A stretch of DNA of 12,325 nt. It comes from Clostridia bacterium (lineage in GTDB: Bacteria > Bacillota > Clostridia > Oscillospirales > Acutalibacteraceae). Where the stretch lies: positions 1 through 12,325 of the forward strand of contig CAAEVU010000300.1 in NCBI GenBank assembly GCA_900759575.1, given 5' to 3'. Position 1 is the stretch's first letter. Each line of letters opens with the position of its first letter. Below the pieces are notes generated by a model. The model was not told the DNA's origin. It worked only from the letters and a program-made list of their open reading frames with translations, and did no database searches. Position numbers and translations under genes: made by a program. Shown here one piece after another: positions 7,360 to 12,325 of the stretch.

Positions 7360-7830
7360 ATGAAAACACTTGTGGCATATTTTTCGGCCAGCGGCACTAC
7401 CCGGCGGGTAGCGGAAAATTTGGCAGCGGCAACAGGAAGCGGTTTGTATGAGATCCGGCCGGCCCAACCTTATACCGCCGCGGACCTGAACTGGCAAAAT
7501 AAGAATTCCCGCAGTTCCCTGGAAATGAACGGACTTGCGGCAGATCCTGCCTTGGTGGACCAAAAGGCGCCAATCGCAGAGTATGAGCGGATCTTTTTGG
7601 GGTTCCCCATATGGTGGTATACCGCGCCGACTGTGATCCACAGTTTTTTGAAAAGCTACGATTTTTCCGGGAAAGAGATCGTGTTGTTTGCCACCTCCGG
7701 AGGCAGTGGTTTGGGGAGAACCGCCAGCGAGCTGGCAGCCATTTGTCCAGGTGCCAAGGTGGTGGATGGACGCTTGTTCAATGGACGTCCCACCCGGGAA
7801 GAGTTAAAAGCATGGGCGGAAAGCGTTTAA
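7360..7830 (+). CDS. Flavodoxin family protein
   Basis: This 156-residue protein is a compact FMN-binding flavodoxin. The N-terminus MKTLVAYFSASGTTRRVAE has the beta-strand followed by the SxSGTT phosphate-binding loop (residues 9-14). IFLGFPIWWYTAPTVIHSFL supplies the aromatic residues that stack on the flavin ring, and VLFATSGGSGLG is the third flavin-contacting loop. The length and the LGFPIWW motif match the Flavodoxin_4 group, often annotated as small flavodoxins in Clostridia. It should be a cytosolic one- or two-electron carrier. AGGAGG lies 7 nt before the ATG. The carboxymuconolactone-decarboxylase-like gene follows 31 nt downstream, forming one operon; such pairs suggest reductive or stress-related metabolism of small molecules. 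The redox partner is unknown. Confidence 0.92.
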   Translation: MKTLVAYFSASGTTRRVAENLAAATGSGLYEIRPAQPYTAADLNWQNKNSRSSLEMNGLAADPALVDQKAPIAEYERIFLGFPIWWYTAPTVIHSFLKSYDFSGKEIVLFATSGGSGLGRTASELAAICPGAKVVDGRLFNGRPTREELKAWAESV

Positions 7831-7861
7831 AGAAAGATAGATAATGAAAGGATGGAGTACC

Positions 7862-8623
7862 ATGGATCGGAAAAATAGAACAGAAGAGAAAATGCAGGAG
7901 CTCTTTCATTGTCCCGCTGCCGGGGAAGAGGGGACGGACCCGGAATTCATGCAGATTTTGCAGGGCTTTATTTTTGGCGACGTGTGTTATACCGGCAGTT
8001 TGGACAATCGGATGCGGGAGATGGTGACCGTCACAGTCCTTACGGTGTTGAATACGCTGCCCCAGTTGAAAGCCCATGTCCAAGCAAGTTTGAACGCTGG
8101 ATGCACGCCGGTGGAGATTCGGGAAGTCATTTACCAGTGCGCTCCCTTTATCGGATTCCCCAAGACGCTCAATGGCATCAGCACCATGAATGAAGTGTTT
8201 GCGGAGAACGGGATTCAACTTCCCCTGCCGAAACAGGGCACATTGAACTCCCCGGAAGAGCGGTATGAAAAGGGGCTGGAAATCCAGGCGCCGCTCTATG
8301 GTGCGGAGATTGCGGACCGCTACACCTATCTCCCCGGTGAGTTTGCGCAAGCGGTACCCCGATTTTTGACCGAGCTGTGTTTTGGAGATTTCAACACGCG
8401 TACAGGCTTGGACGGAAAAACTCGGGAATTGCTCACGGTGGTATTGCTGGCTGCTTTGGGCGGCGCGGAAGTGCAAGTAAAAAGCCATGTGTACGGCGCT
8501 TTGAAAATGGGAAACACCAAGGAAGAGGTGGTGTGTGCCCTGGTACACGCCAGTGGTTATATGGGGATCCCCCGTTTGTTTAACGCGTTGAACGCTTGCA
8601 AAGAGCTGTTGGCGCAGGAATAA
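7862..8623 (+). CDS. Carboxymuconolactone decarboxylase family protein with two tandem domains
   Basis: This 253-residue protein consists of two copies of the alpha-helical CMD/AhpD-like fold. Copy one (about residues 51-112) has MREMVTVTVLTVL...KAHVQASLNAGCTPVEIREVIYQCAPFIGFPKTLN. Copy two (about 187-245) has TRELLTVVLLAAL...KSHVYGALKMGNTKEEVVCALVHASGYMGIPRLFN. Single-domain relatives are gamma-carboxymuconolactone decarboxylase and AhpD peroxidase. The AhpD-type CxxC redox pair is absent in both copies, so peroxidase activity is unlikely and the real substrate is unknown. The same frame has an ATG at 7844, but the ATG at 7862 is preceded by AAGGATGGAG and gives the typical N-terminus, so I chose it. 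It is co-transcribed with the flavodoxin 31 nt upstream. Confidence 0.88.
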   Translation: MDRKNRTEEKMQELFHCPAAGEEGTDPEFMQILQGFIFGDVCYTGSLDNRMREMVTVTVLTVLNTLPQLKAHVQASLNAGCTPVEIREVIYQCAPFIGFPKTLNGISTMNEVFAENGIQLPLPKQGTLNSPEERYEKGLEIQAPLYGAEIADRYTYLPGEFAQAVPRFLTELCFGDFNTRTGLDGKTRELLTVVLLAALGGAEVQVKSHVYGALKMGNTKEEVVCALVHASGYMGIPRLFNALNACKELLAQE

Positions 8624-8662
8624 TTTGACGGAGCAAAATTTAGTAGAGTAAAAATAGGTTGT

Positions 8663-8697
8663 TTCTGGCGGCTTTCATTTTCCTAAGGCCGCCAGAA
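8663..8697 (+). terminator. Probable terminator of the flavodoxin/CMD operon
   Basis: TTCTGGCGGC (8663-8672) pairs perfectly with GCCGCCAGAA (8688-8697) around a 15-nt loop, 40 nt after the CMD stop codon. The following CACTTTG is a poor T-run, so termination efficiency is doubtful, but position and stability fit the 3' end of this operon. Confidence 0.55.
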
Positions 8698-8700
8698 CAC

Positions 8701-8999
8701 TTTGTGGCCTCAGGATCGCTGAGACTTCCAAATCTATTTTATAAGCCGCAAGGATGGTATCAACACACTAGCAGTGCCTTTATACATCGAAGTGCAGTTA
8801 TGAGGATCACATGCTTTTTTCTCTTTGGTAGAGTATGGTGCGTGTGGGCACGAAAGCTACAAGAGTGCTGTGTTCTAAACAAATTTCCGCTTAGTGGATC
8901 GTCTACGGTGTCAAAGTAGGTTAATTACGTGATTTTCACCTTGTTGGTCTTTCGAAAGCCAAGAAAATAATCCCACCATATTTCTAAAATATATCAATC
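8701..8999. other. Unassigned intergenic region
   Basis: About 300 bases with no convincing gene on either strand. A plus-strand frame (8659-8919) starts with TTG inside the preceding hairpin and has no ribosome binding site. A minus-strand frame across roughly 8760-8930 is open for about 55 codons but has no start with a binding site. Small structures are present: CTCAG-GATCG-CTGAG near 8709-8723, GTGC-GTGTGG-GCAC near 8839-8852, and a TTGG/CCAA stem around TTTCGAAA near 8944-8962. It could hold a decayed gene, a small RNA or a repeat unit; nothing seen decides this. Confidence 0.4.
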
Positions 9000-9030
9000 G
9001 AGAGGGAAACTGCCGTGCAGATTCCCTCTC
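9000..9030 (-). terminator. Strong hairpin terminator downstream of the glycosidase gene
   Basis: GAGAGGGAA (9000-9008) pairs exactly with TTCCCTCTC (9022-9030). After one A/A mismatch the stem continues as CTGC-CGT-GCAG. It lies 58 nt beyond the minus-strand glycosidase stop codon. On the minus strand it is followed by GATTGATATATTTT and on the plus strand by TAGTTTTA, so it could work in both directions, closing the glycosidase transcript and any transcript from 8701-8999. Confidence 0.6.
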
Positions 9031-9087
9031 TAGTTTTATGCTTCACAAGGCGGGGGAAGAGATATACATCAATTTCTGATGGGACAT

Positions 9088-10614
9088 TTAATGGCTTCTG
9101 TGGGAGAGAACTAACCGCAACATCTGGGGAGTAGAATCCAGTTGGCAATGAAACTCATCGCCGTTTAATCGGCGGCCGGGAACCCATCTGCCGTTTTCAT
9201 AATGCCCTTCGGTGATAGATACCACATCTACCCAGCCGGGATCCTTCTTCTTGACCAGAGGTTTAACACGGTAGTTCATGCCACACAGGAGGAACTCATC
9301 CGGGGAGAGTTGGAGGATCAATCCCCCAGCTTTGGGGGATTCCCCACGATGGGGAAGATATTTGATTTCAAAATTATACCGGTCGAAAAGAAGCAATGTG
9401 CCACTTTCCCTTTCACAGCGGGTAAAGCCCTGCAGCGTGGGAGTTAACCGGTATTCGATTAACAAATCTTGAATACTTTGGAGCAGAGCGTAGCATTTTC
9501 CCAGGAACTCCCCCGCTCGGTAGTGGTCAAAAGCTTCCGGCGCAATATTCAGTTCTTCCATCAGACTGGCGGGAAGCTGGGTACGTTGGTTTTGGGCTAA
9601 GCTCTCAATAGCAAAAGGCGAAAAGCCTAGAGCGCCCAGCTGGCCGAAAGCGGCAAACACATTGGAGGCTGAATCCATAGAAGGCCTGGCTTCCGGAATA
9701 AATAGAGGGTTGCCGTCTTTAGCGTATTCCTGACAGACAGAAACAAAGTCAGTAACATAGATGTCTGGAGCAAACAAATCAATAGATGGGGCCAATGCTT
9801 TCCATTGATCTATCACCTTGGCCACAGGACCCCCACAAGGATAAGTGCCGGGAGTCCAAGGATATTGCTCCAACCATGCGTTGACATACAAGGGCAGGGG
9901 ATATTCCTTTTTACCTGCAGCGGCAATTTGTTCTACGGCTTTGGCGTAGTGATATACCATGAACCGTTCAGGACCATCCTCTCCAAAGGCCTCTTCCCAA
10001 GTGCCAAAAAGTTGGTACAAAGTCTCCATTTCTTGGGGAATGGGTTCTTTGTAGGCAATTTCCGCCTGCGGACTGAAGTCCCGACAGTCTCCCAGAAGTC
10101 CCATTTCGTTTTCCACCTGAACCATAATTACCGTGTGTTCGGTATCCGTGTCTCGCAGATGACTTAACAAAGCCCGAAAAGCCTGGGAGTCCCGATTTAT
10201 GCCCGCTTGACACAAAGGAGAGATGGCGTCTACTGTTTGGCCGTTGCGGGTGCGCATCAGAAAGTAGGTGTCACGATCTCGTTTTATCCAAGCGGGAACA
10301 TAGGTGCTGATTCCATTTTTCCACAGGCCAAACCATAAAAAAATCAGCTTAACGCCTTCTCTTTCAGCTTGAGATATAATGCCGTCAGGAAGAGTGAAAT
10401 CATACTCACCAGGCTGGGGCTCCAGAAACTCCCAAGAAATCGGAACAATTAGGCTGTTTAAATGCAGGCTGCGGATATTGGGCCAGACCTGTTCCTCCAT
10501 GTAGGAGAGACTGGATGCGCTGGAGTTGTGGGTTTCTCCGCTAAAAAGCAATATGGGCTTGCCGTCTACGAATAAGATCGGTTTTTCTTGGTAAAGAGAA
10601 ATTGATGGAAGCAT
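9088..10614 (-). CDS. GH35/GH42-like glycoside hydrolase with DUF5597-type C-terminus (putative beta-galactosidase)
   Basis: This 508-residue protein opens with a clan GH-A TIM barrel of the beta-galactosidase type: LFVDGKPILLFSGETHNSSA near residues 15-34 and WEFLEPQPGEYDF at 61-73. The acid/base strand VMVQVENEMG has the Asn-Glu pair at 169-170, and FIPEARPS carries the likely nucleophile Glu308. The region from about 375 to 505 (SPDEFLLCGMNYRV, WVDVVSITEGHYENGRWVPGRRLNGDE) resembles the DUF5597 module that follows such barrels. There is no signal peptide, so it should hydrolyse short imported galactosides or related glycosides in the cytoplasm. AAGGAGGAG lies 7 nt before the ATG. It is transcribed alone, divergently from the flavoprotein gene. 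Fold and catalytic pair are well supported; the sugar specificity is not. Confidence 0.87.
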   Translation of the reverse strand: MLPSISLYQEKPILFVDGKPILLFSGETHNSSASSLSYMEEQVWPNIRSLHLNSLIVPISWEFLEPQPGEYDFTLPDGIISQAEREGVKLIFLWFGLWKNGISTYVPAWIKRDRDTYFLMRTRNGQTVDAISPLCQAGINRDSQAFRALLSHLRDTDTEHTVIMVQVENEMGLLGDCRDFSPQAEIAYKEPIPQEMETLYQLFGTWEEAFGEDGPERFMVYHYAKAVEQIAAAGKKEYPLPLYVNAWLEQYPWTPGTYPCGGPVAKVIDQWKALAPSIDLFAPDIYVTDFVSVCQEYAKDGNPLFIPEARPSMDSASNVFAAFGQLGALGFSPFAIESLAQNQRTQLPASLMEELNIAPEAFDHYRAGEFLGKCYALLQSIQDLLIEYRLTPTLQGFTRCERESGTLLLFDRYNFEIKYLPHRGESPKAGGLILQLSPDEFLLCGMNYRVKPLVKKKDPGWVDVVSITEGHYENGRWVPGRRLNGDEFHCQLDSTPQMLRLVLSHRSH

Positions 10615-10691
10615 GATAAAACTCCTCCTTGTAAAAAATGAAATCCATGAAATCTTGTAAAACCTAAGATTGTGAGGGTGAACTTGTTTTC

Positions 10692-10721
10692 AGTATAGCA
10701 CAGTTTCTCTACAGTTTACAA
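10692..10721 (-). promoter_or_regulatory. Predicted promoter of the glycosidase gene
   Basis: On the minus strand, TTGTAA (-35, plus-strand 10716-10721) and TATACT (-10, 10692-10697) are 18 nt apart. The -10 is extended by TGC. Transcription would start near 10685, leaving a leader of about 70 nt. The -35 lies inside the palindrome at 10714-10729. Confidence 0.6.
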
Positions 10722-10729
10722 ATGTAGAC
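10714..10729. promoter_or_regulatory. Palindromic operator candidate shared by two divergent promoters
   Basis: GTTTACAAATGTAGAC is a 16-bp palindrome with core TACA-AA-TGTA and one mismatched pair outside the core. The TACA-NN-TGTA core resembles operators of BlaI/MecI/CopY-type winged-helix repressors. It covers the predicted -35 of the minus-strand glycosidase promoter and overlaps that of the plus-strand flavoprotein promoter, so a bound repressor would block both. No BlaI/CopY-type gene lies in this window, so the regulator is unknown. Confidence 0.5.
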
Positions 10730-10753
10730 GCAAGAAGGACAGTGTGATATCAT
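10725..10753 (+). promoter_or_regulatory. Predicted promoter of the iron-sulfur flavoprotein-like gene
   Basis: TAGACG (-35, 10725-10730) and TATCAT (-10, 10748-10753) are separated by 17 nt, with a TGA extension before the -10. Transcription would begin near 10760, about 29 nt before the start codon. The -35 matches consensus at only four positions, but the extended -10 compensates. It overlaps the right half of the 10714-10729 palindrome. Confidence 0.5.
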
Positions 10754-10788
10754 ATAAATAAGGTTAAGCGAAACGGAGGAGACAGTTT

Positions 10789-11406
10789 ATGAAAGCTTTG
10801 TTGGTCAATGGAAGTCCTCGAGTGGGAGGGAATACCTCTTTAGCCTTGAGTGAAATGGAGAAGATTTTTCATGAAGAGGGGATAGAGACGGAGACTGTGC
10901 AAGTGGGGAACAAATCGATTCGAGGTTGTGTGGCTTGTCTTTCTTGTGTGCAAAAGGGAAAGTGTGTCTTTGACGACCTAGTTAATGAAATAGCCCCCAA
11001 ATTTGAACAGGCACAGGGGTTGGTGGTTGCTAGCCCAGTATATTACGCATCTGCTAACGGAACACTCATTTCTTTTTTGGACCGATTATTTTACAGTACG
11101 TCCTTTGATAAGACCATGAAGGTGGGTGCTGCTATTGGTGTAGCTCGACGTGGAGGAGTCTCTGCCACCTATGATGAGTTGAATAAATACTTTGCTATTT
11201 CTGGAATGCCAATTGCCACGGGACAGTACTGGAATGCCGTCTATGGTGCTGCTAAGGGGGAGTCTGTCCAAGATGCGGAGGGAATGCAGACTATGCGTAC
11301 CTTGGCCCGAAATATGGCTTTTTTGATGAAGGCGATCGCTTTGGGAAAAGAGCGGTATGGTGAACCGGAACGGGAGCCTTTCCAGCGGACTAATTTTATA
11401 CGATAA
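10789..11406 (+). CDS. NAD(P)H-dependent FMN reductase / iron-sulfur flavoprotein-like oxidoreductase
   Basis: This 205-residue protein has the flavodoxin-like fold of the NADPH-dependent FMN reductase family. MKALLVNGSPRVGGNTS provides the phosphate-binding loop (GSPRxGGNT, residues 8-16). VVASPVYYASANGTLISFLDRL is the second signature, with SPVYY next to the flavin. Residues 46-59 (GCVACLSCVQKGKC) hold a compact CX2CX2CX5C motif like that of archaeal and clostridial iron-sulfur flavoproteins, where it binds a 4Fe-4S cluster. It probably moves electrons between a ferredoxin or NAD(P)H and a small acceptor in the cytosol. GGAGGAG sits 7 nt before the ATG. It is monocistronic, ends before a strong hairpin, and is divergent from the glycosidase with a shared control region. 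The acceptor is unknown. Confidence 0.9.
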   Translation: MKALLVNGSPRVGGNTSLALSEMEKIFHEEGIETETVQVGNKSIRGCVACLSCVQKGKCVFDDLVNEIAPKFEQAQGLVVASPVYYASANGTLISFLDRLFYSTSFDKTMKVGAAIGVARRGGVSATYDELNKYFAISGMPIATGQYWNAVYGAAKGESVQDAEGMQTMRTLARNMAFLMKAIALGKERYGEPEREPFQRTNFIR

Positions 11407-11450
11407 AGAGCAAGACTAGGTAGAGAAGAAGCAAAAATATAATGAAAAGC

Positions 11451-11476
11451 TAAGGCCGGGATTATTCCCGGCCTTA
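11451..11476. terminator. Strong bidirectional terminator between convergent genes
   Basis: TAAGGCCGGG (11451-11460) and CCCGGCCTTA (11467-11476) form a perfect 10-bp stem with a 6-nt loop. ATTTTT follows on the plus strand, ending the flavoprotein transcript 45 nt after its stop codon. GCTTTTCATT follows on the minus strand, so it can also end the convergent gene on the right. Confidence 0.8.
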
Positions 11477-11490
11477 ATTTTTAAGGTGGC

Positions 11491-11652
11491 TTAGCGGTTA
11501 TTCAGACTTTTGTGACACCCAACATAACGCTTGACGCAGGCAAACGGATAGGTGATCTCATTTGAACAATAAATCCTTCCGTCAGAGGAAAGAAATTCAA
11601 AAGGCTCTATTTGCGTTTGGTAAGAGAGCGAAGAAGTTGCGCTAGGCGGTGC
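11491..11652 (-). pseudogene. In-frame open extension after the TGA of the right-edge gene (possible lost C-terminus)
   Basis: After the TGA at 11653-11655 the same minus-strand frame stays open for 53 codons and ends with TAA at 11491-11493, 14 nt before the strong hairpin. The predicted peptide begins APPSATSS, continuing the Ser/Pro/Thr-rich linker that precedes the TGA. It then gives a more ordered stretch with three Cys-containing segments (YCSNEITYPFAC, YVGCHKS). It has no start codon with a ribosome binding site of its own. The likeliest readings are a C-terminal part cut off by a nonsense mutation, or chance openness. A run of this length is not rare enough by itself to prove coding. 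Confidence 0.35.
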
Positions 11653-12325
11653 TCAATCCTTGCCTGGGCTTGAAGTTTCGCCAACACTGTTAGCATCAGG
11701 AATAGGTTTGTAATCCAGCGATTCGCCCACGGGTTCCGCAAGATTGGTCCATAGGAAAGCATTATATTCCTCATTTGAAATTCCCGTTTCAATCCCATCT
11801 CTTATTAGGACATAACGAATCAATCCCGGGCCACCAGTATCATTTTCTTTTACCATGATTCGAAAATTTTCATCCAATTGATTGCCATTTACAATCCAAA
11901 ATCCAGACGTCTGACCTATGGAAGGTTTATTCTCCTCGGAAAAGCAAATCGCGTTGTACTGAGGATAATATGATGGCTTACCGTATACTTGCATAACGTA
12001 TCCGGTGTAACTATCGACTAAATAATTGTCCGGACATGCAAGGGCAATCACCGAACCCGTTTCTTCATCGTAGGTAAACACGGCGAAATTTCCGTATTGA
12101 TAATCTCCCTTTCCGTAAAGGATCATTTCCTCAATACCATTGGAATCAATATCCACAAGAGCATACTCACTAGGAGTTCCATTTTCCCAGTCACTAATAT
12201 AAGGTTGATATTCACGGTTGGCCAGATATTTTCTATAGATTTGTTCCATCCCCGAATATTCTGATTCTATTGATTGAGGCTCATTTTCTGACACTGCAGA
12301 AACAGGACCAAACTGAAATAAAGTG
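11653..12325 (-). CDS. Secreted hypothetical protein with Asp-rich calcium-type loop (5' end outside the window)
   Basis: The frame is open to the right edge, so the gene is partial and its start is not visible. A GTG at 12294 is the last possible internal start, but the residues before it, LFQFGPVSAVSENEPQ, look like the end of a signal peptide with an AxA-like VSA cleavage site. The true start is therefore probably upstream and the protein exported. The visible 223 residues contain EYALVDIDSNGIEEMILYG, a DxDxNGxxE loop like the calcium-binding or FG-GAP-like repeats of many clostridial surface proteins. A beta-rich region (NFAVFTYDEETGSVIAL) follows, and the C-terminus is a Ser/Pro/Gly-rich linker ending at a TGA. 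No enzyme signature is seen and I do not recognise a named family. See the extension entry just downstream for a possible lost C-terminus. Confidence 0.7.
   Translation of the reverse strand, partial: TLFQFGPVSAVSENEPQSIESEYSGMEQIYRKYLANREYQPYISDWENGTPSEYALVDIDSNGIEEMILYGKGDYQYGNFAVFTYDEETGSVIALACPDNYLVDSYTGYVMQVYGKPSYYPQYNAICFSEENKPSIGQTSGFWIVNGNQLDENFRIMVKENDTGGPGLIRYVLIRDGIETGISNEEYNAFLWTNLAEPVGESLDYKPIPDANSVGETSSPGKD

Noticed and set aside
7134..7397. 87-codon minus-strand frame across the 18-bp hairpin
   Set aside because: It crosses the inverted repeat, the flavodoxin promoter and the flavodoxin start, with no recognisable protein features.
7778..8548. Minus-strand open frame opposite the CMD-family gene (256 codons)
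   Set aside because: The plus strand has two recognisable CMD domains and a ribosome binding site; the antisense frame has neither.
8797..8815. Resemblance to the MS2 coat-protein hairpin (ATGAGGATCAC)
   Set aside because: Only the loop-side sequence matches; the flanking bases cannot form the needed stem, so it is a short chance match.
8659..8919. 86-codon plus-strand frame in the unassigned gap
   Set aside because: It begins with TTG inside a terminator-like stem, lacks a ribosome binding site and has a Cys/Trp/Phe-rich composition unlike the neighbouring proteins.
11653..11655. The TGA as a selenocysteine codon
   Set aside because: The residues around it (GKD-TGA-APPS) look like a flexible linker rather than a redox site, and I see no convincing SECIS-like hairpin directly after it.
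11607..11798. 63-codon minus-strand frame overlapping the end of the right-edge gene
   Set aside because: It overlaps the established frame almost entirely in another phase and has no ribosome binding site.

Overview
The window looks like part of a chromosome of a gut-type Clostridia (Bacillota) bacterium, probably from the Oscillospiraceae/Ruminococcaceae area. The evidence is strong AGGAGG-type ribosome binding sites, Gram-positive style lipoprotein export, a YtcQ/LplB/YtcP-type sugar ABC transporter and a membrane-bound AraC regulator. This placement is inferred from gene style only; there is no rRNA or tRNA. I see no CRISPR array, recognisable insertion sequence or prophage gene.

Left block (about 1-7016, all minus strand): a carbohydrate-uptake locus. 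Reading 5' to 3' on the minus strand it holds a 732-residue transmembrane AraC-family regulator, a structured intergenic region with a good promoter, two CUT1-type permeases, a solute-binding lipoprotein and a sugar phosphate isomerase/epimerase-like TIM barrel. The likely logic is that the regulator senses an extracellular signal and drives the transporter, and the isomerase acts on the imported sugar. No ATPase gene is present, so the transporter probably borrows a shared MsmX/UgpC-type ATPase. Hairpins lie on both sides of the binding-protein gene.

Middle block (7017-8623, plus strand): a two-gene operon with a near-consensus promoter encodes a short flavodoxin and a tandem-duplicated carboxymuconolactone-decarboxylase-family protein. 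Upstream lies a perfect 18-bp inverted repeat of unknown role; downstream is a GC-rich hairpin.

Region 8624-9087 has no convincing gene. It holds two hairpins and about 300 bases I cannot assign.

Right block (9088-12325): a cytoplasmic GH35/GH42-like glycosidase with a DUF5597-like C-terminus (minus) is transcribed divergently from an iron-sulfur flavoprotein-like NAD(P)H/FMN oxidoreductase (plus). Both predicted promoters have their -35 element on one shared TACA-NN-TGTA palindrome, which suggests a common repressor. The window ends in the 3' part of a gene for a secreted protein (minus) that runs off the right edge. Its frame stays open for 53 codons after the TGA stop and ends just before a strong hairpin, so it may be a gene shortened by a nonsense mutation.
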